A DNA stretch of 64,000 bases from Flavobacterium luminosum (GTDB lineage: Bacteria; Bacteroidota; Bacteroidia; Flavobacteriales; Flavobacteriaceae). Position numbers and translations under genes: made by a program. How positions within the stretch are numbered: position 1 is the first letter of the stretch; every line of letters starts with the position of its first letter. The notes beneath the pieces are model-generated. The model saw only the letters and a program-made list of their open reading frames with translations. It was not told the origin of the DNA and made no database searches. Below are positions 58,369 through 64,000 of this stretch, one piece after another. The stretch lies in NCBI RefSeq assembly GCF_023635005.1, contig NZ_JAMLJM010000001.1, positions 496,001 to 560,000 on the forward strand, written 5' to 3'.

Positions 58369-58441
58369 AAAAAAGGTGGAGATTCACTTCCACCTTTTTT
58401 GCCCCAAATCTACCATAAACTTAACCTACTTGTGTAATGGT
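58369..58441 (-). ncRNA. Candidate small RNA, copy 1 of a tandem family
   Basis: Read on the minus strand, the unit begins ACCATTACACAAGTAGG, carries a conserved 41-base 5' part (58441-58401), and ends in a hairpin GGTGGAAGTG...CTCCACC with a T run (58400-58369). The 5' part can form a short ACCAT/ATGGT stem enclosing a 20-base loop. Promoter TTG-N20-TACATTTG lies 4 bases upstream. The unit matches copies 2 and 3 in all but one base of the 41-base block. No protein is encoded. I infer a stable, independently transcribed RNA; its target is unknown. Confidence 0.72.
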
Positions 58442-58445
58442 GAGT

Positions 58446-58476
58446 CAAATGTATTTTGAAATTATTTTATTCCCAA
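58446..58476 (-). promoter_or_regulatory. Promoter of small RNA copy 1
   Basis: TTG (58476-58474), 20 bases, TACATTTG (58453-58446), then 4 bases to the conserved RNA start. Full consensus match. Confidence 0.7.
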
Positions 58477-58584
58477 AGAAAATCGTTAAAAAACCAATAA
58501 AATCGACAAGTTAATTTTGATACAATTATTTAATCATCAATAAATTATAATTTATCTATTTATCAATTGATTCTTTTGAAAAAT

Positions 58585-58658
58585 AAAAAAGGCAGAAGTG
58601 TTAGTTCCGCCTTTTTTGCCCCAAATCTACCATAAACTTAACCTACTTATGTAATGGT
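58585..58658 (-). ncRNA. Candidate small RNA, copy 2 of a tandem family
   Basis: The unit has the same layout: conserved 41-base 5' block (58658-58618), then the terminator hairpin GGCGGAA-CTAACAC-TTCTGCC with an A run before and a T run after (58617-58585). In the stem, G-U replaces the A-U or C-G seen in the other copies, keeping the pairing. Transcription is expected to begin within a few bases of 58660. Confidence 0.72.
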
Positions 58659-58662
58659 ACAG

Positions 58663-58693
58663 TAAAAGTATGTGACTTGTAATTGAAATTCAA
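58663..58693 (-). promoter_or_regulatory. Promoter of small RNA copy 2
   Basis: TTG (58693-58691), 20 bases, TACTTTTA (58670-58663), then 4 bases to the conserved RNA start. Confidence 0.65.
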
Positions 58694-58786
58694 AATTTAT
58701 CGATGAATTGTGTAAAAAATCGTTAAAAAGGTATCGCATCATTAATTTTAATGAGATAATCTACCGAATAAGAATTTCGTATAAAT

Positions 58787-58860
58787 AAAAAAGGCAGAAG
58801 TGTTAGTTCTACCTTTTTTGCCCCAAATCTACCATAAACTTAACCTACTTATGTAATGGT
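58787..58860 (-). ncRNA. Candidate small RNA, copy 3 of a tandem family
   Basis: Conserved 41-base block at 58860-58820, identical to copy 2, and terminator hairpin GGTAGAA-CTAACAC-TTCTGCC (58819-58787). The stem differs from copy 2 at two bases and remains paired through U-G and A-U. This copy lies 76 bases downstream of the purF stop on the same strand, so its hairpin would also end purF readthrough transcripts. Confidence 0.72.
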
Positions 58861-58864
58861 GGGA

Positions 58865-58895
58865 TAAAGGTAAAATTATATAATAATGTCTTCAA
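58865..58895 (-). promoter_or_regulatory. Promoter of small RNA copy 3
   Basis: TTG (58895-58893), 20 bases, TACCTTTA (58872-58865), then 4 bases to the conserved RNA start. It lies in the purF 3' flank. Confidence 0.62.
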
Positions 58896-58936
58896 ACTTA
58901 ATCGGTGAATAGTCAATAAAGTCGATTAACGGCATT

Positions 58937-60835
58937 TTAATACGCTCGAGCATCCTTTCCTTCGTAGAAATTCATAAAAGCTCGATTCACTACCCGATTA
59001 CCTCCCGCGGTAGGGTAATTACCTGTAAAATACCAGTCTCCTAGGTTTTTAGGACAAGCTTTATGTAAATTCTCAACACTTTGGAAAATGATTTTCACTT
59101 CAGCTTTCACCGAAGGCTCCGTTAACATTTCTGCAATTTTATCCGAAATCTGTTCGTCTGTAAATTGTGCATACAACTCATTTACGTAATTCACTATTTC
59201 AGAATCGCTATAATGTTCTTGTGCTTTACATTTCGCATAAACTTCATCGACCAAATGATACTTATTAGTATCTTTTAACAATTCTAACATCGCTTGAAAG
59301 GCAACTAAGGTCTCGAGTTTTGCCATGTCGATTCCGTAACAATCAGGGTAACGAATTTGTGGTGCCGACGAGACTATAATGATTTTTTTAGGATTCAAAC
59401 GATCCATCATTTTAATGATACTTTTCTTTAAAGTAGTTCCACGAACAATACTATCATCGATGATCACCAAGTTATCAGTAGGTTTAATCACACCATAGGT
59501 TACATCATAAACATGTGCCACCATATCGTCACGTGAACTATCTTCGGTAATAAACGTACGTAGTTTTACATCTTTAATAGCAATTTTTTCGGAACGTAAC
59601 TTCACAGACAAAATCTCCTGTAATTTCTCGGCTGATAAGTTCTCTTTATTCTGTAAAATTTCAGCTATTTTTCTTTGATTCAAAAAATCATTAGCCGCTT
59701 CAATCATACCAAAAAAGGAAGTTTCCGCAGTATTTGGGATATACGAAAAAACGGTATTGTCTGTATCATTATCTACTGCTTTTAGCACTTCAGGCATGAT
59801 TAGTTTACCCAATTCTTTTCGCTCTTGATAAATTTCGGCATCACTACCGCGAGAAAAATAAATACGCTCAAAAGAACAAGCTTTTTTTATGGAAGCTTCG
59901 CGTACTTTTTCGTCTAAAACCGTTCCATTTTTTTTAATGATTAACGCATGACCCGGAGTTATTTCCTTAATCTGATCAAAAGGCACGTTGAATACCGTTT
60001 GAATCACTGGTCGTTCTGATGCCACTACTACAATTTCATCATCCTGATAGTAATAAGCTGGTCGGATTCCTGCCGGATCTCGTGTCACGAAAGCATCACC
60101 ATGACCAATTAATCCGGCCATTGCGTAACCTCCGTCCCAATTTTTAGAAGCTCTTTTTAAAATACGAGCCACATCTAATCGTTCAGCTATCACTGCTGAG
60201 GCCTCTTGTTTAGAAAACCCTTCGTTTTTGCATTGTTGGTATAAATCGGTTACTTCATCATCTAAGAAATGACCAATTTTTTCCATTACTGTAACAGTAT
60301 CTGCCATTTGTTTCGGATGTTGTCCTAGACGAACTAAATCATCGAACAACTCTTTAACATTGGTCATATTAAAATTTCCTGCTACAATTAAGTTGCGGTG
60401 CATCCAATTATTTTGACGTAAGAAAGGGTGTACGTTTTCAATACTATTTTTACCAAAAGTACCATAGCGCACATGACCCAAAAAAACTTCTCCCACATAA
60501 GGGATATGCTCTTTTTGTAAAGCTACATCCTCACGATATTCAGGATGTTGAACTAACTCTTCATTGATTCTAGTGTTAATCTGGCTGAAAATATCCTGAA
60601 TAGGTTGTGCATGATTGGAACGGATTCTACTTATATACCGTTGACCAGGTTTTACGTCTAATTTGATACTAGCCAATCCAGCACCATCTTGACCTCTGTT
60701 GTGTTGCTTTTCCAGCAACAGATACATTTTTTCTACGCCATAAAAAGCCGTACCGTACTTTTGTTTATAATAATCTAAAGGTTTTTTTAACCTTAAAAGT
60801 GCAATACCACACTCGTGTTTAATTGCGTCGCTCAT
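58937..60835 (-). CDS. purF: Amidophosphoribosyltransferase
   Basis: 632 residues, longer than the roughly 500 of the Bacillus and E. coli enzymes. The N-terminal nucleophile is Cys9 in KHECGIALL; the eight residues before it would be a propeptide. The glutaminase domain contains HVRYGTFG, and the phosphoribosyltransferase loop reads VIIDDSIVRGTTLKK near residue 465. It makes phosphoribosylamine from PRPP and glutamine, the first committed step of purine synthesis. The leader is rich in CAA-type repeats. A PfkB-kinase terminator separates it from the upstream gene. The small-RNA array follows it. Confidence 0.92.
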   Translation of the reverse strand: MSDAIKHECGIALLRLKKPLDYYKQKYGTAFYGVEKMYLLLEKQHNRGQDGAGLASIKLDVKPGQRYISRIRSNHAQPIQDIFSQINTRINEELVQHPEYREDVALQKEHIPYVGEVFLGHVRYGTFGKNSIENVHPFLRQNNWMHRNLIVAGNFNMTNVKELFDDLVRLGQHPKQMADTVTVMEKIGHFLDDEVTDLYQQCKNEGFSKQEASAVIAERLDVARILKRASKNWDGGYAMAGLIGHGDAFVTRDPAGIRPAYYYQDDEIVVVASERPVIQTVFNVPFDQIKEITPGHALIIKKNGTVLDEKVREASIKKACSFERIYFSRGSDAEIYQERKELGKLIMPEVLKAVDNDTDNTVFSYIPNTAETSFFGMIEAANDFLNQRKIAEILQNKENLSAEKLQEILSVKLRSEKIAIKDVKLRTFITEDSSRDDMVAHVYDVTYGVIKPTDNLVIIDDSIVRGTTLKKSIIKMMDRLNPKKIIIVSSAPQIRYPDCYGIDMAKLETLVAFQAMLELLKDTNKYHLVDEVYAKCKAQEHYSDSEIVNYVNELYAQFTDEQISDKIAEMLTEPSVKAEVKIIFQSVENLHKACPKNLGDWYFTGNYPTAGGNRVVNRAFMNFYEGKDARAY

Positions 60836-60872
60836 TGTTGTTGTGTTGTTGTAATGTGTGTTGTTGTTTTAA

Positions 60873-60900
60873 TAAAAAACGCCCCGAAATTTCGAGGCGT
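60873..60900 (-). terminator. Terminator of the PfkB-kinase gene
   Basis: On the minus strand ACGCCTCGAAA and TTTCGGGGCGT pair (one wobble) and run into T. It lies 8 bases after the kinase stop. Confidence 0.82.
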
Positions 60901-60907
60901 CAGTGAT

Positions 60908-61834
60908 TTATGTTAACTCAATATCAAATTGTGTTAAAGCTTTGAATTGCTGTAATCTGTTTTGAACCTCTTCTTTGGTTAAATTCACCATTCTTTCTGT
61001 TCCGAATTTCTCTACACAGAAAGAAGCTAAATTAGAACCATGAACGATGGCACGTTTCATATTTTCAAATGAAATATTTTCACTTTGAGTAATGAATCCT
61101 GAGAAACCTCCTGCGAAAGTATCACCAGCTCCTGTTGGATCGAATACTTCTTCTAGTGGTAACGCCGGTGCAAAAAATACATGAGCATCATGGAATAATA
61201 AAGCTCCATGCTCTCCTTTTTTAATTACGACATATTTAGGTCCCATTTCTTGGATTTTAGCTGCCGCTTTCACCAAAGCATATTCTCCAGATAATTGACG
61301 CGCTTCCTCATCGTTAATGGTAATTACATCTACACGTTTCATTACTTCTTTCAATTCTGGCAAGGCACAATCCATCCAGAAGTTCATCGTATCTAAAACT
61401 ACCAATTTAGGTTTTTCGGTTAACTGATCTAAAACACTGCTTTGTACCAAAGGATGCAGGTTTCCTAACATCACTACATCGGTTTTTTTGAAATTCTCAG
61501 GTACTACCGGTTTGAAATCTGCTAATACATTAAGTTCTGTTACCAAAGTATCGCGAGAATTCAAATCGTTATGGTATTTTCCGCTCCAGAAGAATGTTTT
61601 TCCTCCTTTAACCACTTCTAGACCTGTTACATCGATATTTTTTGACTTTAACAAGTCTATATATTCTTGTGGAAAATCCTCACCGACTACAGAAACAATA
61701 GCCGACTGTAAATTAAAATGAGATGCTGAAAGACCGATAAATGTACCTGCACCACCTAGAATTTTATCTGTTTTACCAAACGGAGTTTCAATCGCATCAA
61801 AAGCAACTGTTCCTACAATTAATAATTTGTTCAT
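60908..61834 (-). CDS. PfkB-family sugar/nucleoside kinase
   Basis: 308 residues from the ATG at 61834 (MNKLLIVGTVAFDAIETP is the usual beginning; the longer frame runs through the promoter). The PfkB signatures are seen at the N-terminus (KILGGAGTFIGLSASHF) and near the C-terminus (DPTGAGDTFAGGFSGFI, with the catalytic Asp). It phosphorylates a sugar, nucleoside or related alcohol; the substrate cannot be chosen from sequence. It lies between rnhA and purF. Confidence 0.9.
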   Translation of the reverse strand: MNKLLIVGTVAFDAIETPFGKTDKILGGAGTFIGLSASHFNLQSAIVSVVGEDFPQEYIDLLKSKNIDVTGLEVVKGGKTFFWSGKYHNDLNSRDTLVTELNVLADFKPVVPENFKKTDVVMLGNLHPLVQSSVLDQLTEKPKLVVLDTMNFWMDCALPELKEVMKRVDVITINDEEARQLSGEYALVKAAAKIQEMGPKYVVIKKGEHGALLFHDAHVFFAPALPLEEVFDPTGAGDTFAGGFSGFITQSENISFENMKRAIVHGSNLASFCVEKFGTERMVNLTKEEVQNRLQQFKALTQFDIELT

Positions 61835-61858
61835 TAATCTTGAATTTGAAATAAGGGG

Positions 61859-61866
61859 CAAAGATA
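61859..61866 (-). promoter_or_regulatory. Probable -7 promoter element of the PfkB-kinase gene
   Basis: TATCTTTG followed by C, 25 bases before the ATG. No good -33 TTG is seen. Confidence 0.45.
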
Positions 61867-62038
61867 ATCTTTTAGTTTGAAAGTTTAAAATAGCCTTCGA
61901 TTTTAGCAAATAAAAATCTTTTCTATCTCAAATTATTTTTAATCAAAACTGAATATTGAATAAAACAAAGATTATAATAGGATAAGGAGTACTTAAAACT
62001 ATTATAGAGAATACGTTGGATTACAAATAAAACTATAA

Positions 62039-62512
62039 CTATCTTGCTTCTTCACTTTCATAAAACTGATCTATCGATAGCTTTTTTTGTTGGGAAGCCA
62101 TTACTGCCAACTGGTCGCAACGTTCGTTTTGAGGATGATTGTTGTGTCCTTTGATCCACTTAAAATCGACTTGATGTTGTCGGTAAATTTTCAAAAAGCG
62201 AACCCATAGATCTGGGTTTTTCTTTCCTTTGAAACCTATTTTTTCCCAACCCAAAACCCATTTTTTTTCCACAGAATCTACTACATACTTCGAATCGGAA
62301 ATCACCAGAACTTTCATATTTGGATTTTTAAGCTTTTCCAAACCCACGATTACCGCAAGCAATTCCATACGGTTATTGGTTGTTAATCGAAAACCTTCGT
62401 AAAATTCTTTCTTATAGTTTGTGCCGACCAATTCCATAACCACACCGTAACCTCCTGGTCCGGGATTTCCTTTTGATGCACCGTCTGTATATATGTGTAC
62501 TTGATGAGACAA
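62039..62512 (-). CDS. rnhA: Ribonuclease HI
   Basis: 157 residues with the four catalytic acids: Asp in YTDGASKGNPGPGGYG, Glu in RMELLAVIVGLEKL, Asp in VISDSKYVVDS and Asp in ERCDQLAVMAS, plus the handle helix segment (KKWVLGWEKIGFKGKKNPDLW). It degrades RNA in RNA-DNA hybrids. The start is 4 bases after the purN stop, so translation is probably coupled. Confidence 0.96.
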   Translation of the reverse strand: MSHQVHIYTDGASKGNPGPGGYGVVMELVGTNYKKEFYEGFRLTTNNRMELLAVIVGLEKLKNPNMKVLVISDSKYVVDSVEKKWVLGWEKIGFKGKKNPDLWVRFLKIYRQHQVDFKWIKGHNNHPQNERCDQLAVMASQQKKLSIDQFYESEEAR

Positions 62513-62516
62513 AAAA

Positions 62517-63083
62517 CTATGATTTAGAAATTAACTGTTCGATTACCTTCGGAAAATGTTCATGCTCTAACTGATGTACTTTTTCCGCAATCTCTTCCGG
62601 AGTAGTACACTCTTCTACAGAAACCGCCTTTTGAAAGATGATACCGCCTTCGTCATACTGTTCGTTAACGTAATGAATAGTTATACCTGTTTCTCTTTCT
62701 TTATTTTCTAAAACAGCTTTATGTACATTCTCCCCATACATTCCCTTACCTCCATATTTAGGTAACAAGGCAGGATGAATATTAATAATCTTCTGAGGAT
62801 ACATTGCAATAATATCTTCAGGAAACTTTAGAAGAAATCCAGCCAGAACAATTAAATCCGGTTGTATTGTATTAATTTTTTGCAAAACCGTACCGTTGTT
62901 TAAATCTTCTCTTGTAAAAACCTCTGCAGGTAATTCGTGATTCGCCGCACGTTCTAGAACTTTAGCTTTTGGATTGTTTGAAAATACTTTAACTACTTTA
63001 GCTTGGTCACTATGTTTAAAATGTGCTATAATTTTTTCGGCATTTGATCCGGAACCGGAAGCAAAAATTACAATTTTTTTCAT
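62517..63083 (-). CDS. purN: Phosphoribosylglycinamide formyltransferase
   Basis: 188 residues from the ATG at 63083; 54 further upstream codons are open but unlike the family. KIVIFASGSGSNAEKII is the phosphate-binding start, and INIHPALLPKYGGKGMYG contains the catalytic Asn and His, with GITIHYVNEQYDEGGII carrying the third (Asp) residue. It transfers a formyl group from 10-formyltetrahydrofolate to GAR in purine synthesis. First gene of purN-rnhA; divergent from acpP. Confidence 0.96.
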   Translation of the reverse strand: MKKIVIFASGSGSNAEKIIAHFKHSDQAKVVKVFSNNPKAKVLERAANHELPAEVFTREDLNNGTVLQKINTIQPDLIVLAGFLLKFPEDIIAMYPQKIINIHPALLPKYGGKGMYGENVHKAVLENKERETGITIHYVNEQYDEGGIIFQKAVSVEECTTPEEIAEKVHQLEHEHFPKVIEQLISKS

Positions 63084-63246
63084 TAGTTGTGTTGTTATCA
63101 TTAGCTTAGAAAACCTTAATAGATCTACTTCTGCCAGTGTAATTTTATTACGCAAAAAAAAGAATAAAAATTGAGAATTAAACAAAAAGAACTCTCTTTT
63201 AAAATTAATTTTTACCTTCGCGATTAGATTTATTAACGAATTCATG

Positions 63247-63275
63247 TTGTATTAAAATAAAGTTTTTTATTTTTG
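63247..63275 (+). promoter_or_regulatory. acpP promoter
   Basis: TTG (63247-63249), 18 bases, TATTTTTG followed by C (63268-63275), about 30 bases before the ATG. Confidence 0.72.
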
Positions 63276-63305
63276 CCAACTAATTAAAATTTAAAATTTA
63301 AGATT

Positions 63306-63542
63306 ATGTCAGACATTGCATCAAGAGTAAAAGCGATTATCGTAGACAAATTAGGTGTTGACGAAAATGAAGTTGTTACAGAAGCAAGCTTCACTAACGA
63401 TTTAGGAGCTGATTCATTAGACACTGTTGAGCTAATTATGGAGTTCGAAAAAGAGTTCGATATTCAAATTCCAGACGATCAAGCTGAAAACATTGCTACT
63501 GTAGGTCAAGCTATTTCTTACATCGAAGAAGCTAAAAAATAA
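63306..63542 (+). CDS. acpP: Acyl carrier protein
   Basis: 78 residues, strongly acidic. The phosphopantetheine attachment site is Ser37 in [16 protein letters not shown]. It carries acyl chains through fatty acid synthesis. It is followed by fabF, and two hairpins lie in the 195-base gap, which fits a need for far more ACP than FabF. Confidence 0.97.
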   Translation: MSDIASRVKAIIVDKLGVDENEVVTEASFTNDLGADSLDTVELIMEFEKEFDIQIPDDQAENIATVGQAISYIEEAKK

Positions 63543-63553
63543 TTATACTAAAA

Positions 63554-63583
63554 GCATCTGTAAGTGAAACACCTTACAGATGT
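63554..63583 (+). terminator. First hairpin between acpP and fabF
   Basis: GCATCTGTAAG (63554-63564) and CTTACAGATGT (63573-63583) pair around 8 bases and are followed by a T-rich stretch. Probably a partial terminator that sets the ACP to FabF ratio. Confidence 0.7.
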
Positions 63584-63634
63584 TATTATTTTTTACTGTC
63601 TTTAAGAATCTTTTCATAGATTTGTAAAAACATT

Positions 63635-63649
63635 GATTGTATTACAATC
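63635..63649. repeat. Short inverted repeat upstream of fabF
   Basis: GATTGT-ATT-ACAATC. It lies between the two hairpins and just after a TAGATTTG -7-like element (63617-63624); it could be an operator. Low confidence. Confidence 0.35.
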
Positions 63650-63668
63650 GAAAAATACTATGTAATAC

Positions 63669-63714
63669 CCCATTGTTTCTTTTAGTTGATATTAAAAGTA
63701 CTATGGGTTTTTTT
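63669..63714 (+). terminator. Second hairpin between acpP and fabF
   Basis: CCCAT...CTTTT pairs with AAAAG...ATGGG in two blocks and is followed by seven T. It lies 24 bases before the fabF ATG, in terminator or attenuator position. Confidence 0.55.
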
Positions 63715-63737
63715 ATATTAAACAAAACCAACTATAT

Positions 63738-64000
63738 ATGCAGTTAAAGCGAGTAGTAGTAACAGGATTAGGTGCATTGACACCTATAGGAAACAACCTT
63801 CAAGAATACTGGAATGCATTAATTAATGGTAAAAGTGGCGCAGCCCCAATTACCTATTATGATACCGAAAAACACAAAACAAAGTTTGCTTGCGAAGTAA
63901 AAAACTTCAACGTTGAAGATTTTATTGACAAGAAAGAAGCAAGACGAATGGACAAATTTGCACAATATGCCATCGTTGCCGGTGAAGAAGCTATTCGAGA
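63738..64000 (+). CDS. fabF: 3-oxoacyl-ACP synthase II, N-terminal part (runs off the right edge)
   Basis: 87 codons are present. MQLKRVVVTGLGALTPIGNN and EYWNALINGKSGAAPITYYD are the standard FabF beginning, followed by RRMDKFAQYAIVAGEEAI. The active-site cysteine lies outside the window. It elongates acyl-ACP with malonyl-ACP. The ATG at 63738 is the family start. Position after acpP is the conserved order. Confidence 0.95.
   Translation, partial: MQLKRVVVTGLGALTPIGNNLQEYWNALINGKSGAAPITYYDTEKHKTKFACEVKNFNVEDFIDKKEARRMDKFAQYAIVAGEEAIR

Noticed and set aside
58369..58650. Tiny frame ATG-GTA-GAT-TTG (MVDLGQKR) inside each small-RNA copy
   Set aside because: It is 8 to 10 codons long and the stop differs between the three copies; the changes preserve RNA pairing rather than a peptide.
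58369..58860. Three regularly spaced repeats as a CRISPR array
   Set aside because: Repeats are about 74 bases, asymmetric and contain a promoter-linked start and terminator; the spacing is about 210 bases and there are no cas genes.

Overview
The window looks like a 64 kb piece of chromosome from a member of the Flavobacteriaceae, probably Flavobacterium or a close relative. The DNA is AT-rich. Many genes are preceded by the Bacteroidota-type promoter (TTG, 17-20 bases, then TAnnTTTG) rather than the proteobacterial -35/-10 pair. Shine-Dalgarno sequences are weak or absent. The gene content is typical of the family: DUF3078 and DUF2891 proteins, an OmpA with thrombospondin type 3 repeats, a type B succinate dehydrogenase, and the gene order acpP-fabF. 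Nearly everything is core genome. No phage, insertion sequence, plasmid gene, rRNA or CRISPR array was seen.

Layout. 1-2.9 kb: the start of a 2Fe-2S ferredoxin gene, two alanine tRNAs (GGC and UGC), a DUF3078 protein, and a phosphoribosyltransferase/hydrolase pair. 2.9-9.8 kb: an RND efflux operon (YceI-like, TetR, TolC, adaptor, pump) with an inverted repeat centred on its promoter. 9.8-15.4 kb: polyprenyl synthase, HIT and GreA, a Rieske-like lipoprotein, and a TonB-dependent receptor under a TPP riboswitch. 15.4-25.3 kb: LpxH-like hydrolase, MFS pump, sucAB, tyrS, S9 peptidase. 25.3-31 kb: pdxA, then DUF177-rpmF-fabH-accB-accC, then ribE divergently. 31-41 kb: glyS, a coiled-coil membrane protein, comF, an Ig-like lipoprotein, a thioredoxin/omega-amidase pair, and sdhCAB. 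41-57.5 kb: a BNR-repeat protein, aminopeptidase P, DUF2891, an alpha/beta hydrolase, and AddB-like nuclease, OmpA, Kbl, AddA-like helicase and a putative metallopeptidase. 57.7-64 kb: superoxide dismutase, a three-copy small-RNA array, purF, a PfkB kinase, rnhA, purN, acpP and the start of fabF.

How the genes work together. sucAB and sdhCAB supply three consecutive citric-acid-cycle activities. accB, accC, fabH, acpP and fabF cover initiation and elongation of fatty acid synthesis. purN and purF belong to purine synthesis. The AddA-like and AddB-like proteins probably form one recombination helicase-nuclease although two unrelated genes lie between them. The TPP riboswitch marks the TonB receptor as a likely thiamine-compound importer.

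The most striking non-coding element is between sod and purF. Three copies of a roughly 74-nt minus-strand unit are each preceded by TTG-N20-TAnnTTTR-N4, share a 41-base block with one variable position, and end in an intrinsic terminator whose stem changes but stays paired. I read this as a tandem small-RNA gene family. Other notable points are an attenuator-like hairpin in the greA leader and a Rieske-fold lipoprotein that appears to have lost a histidine ligand.
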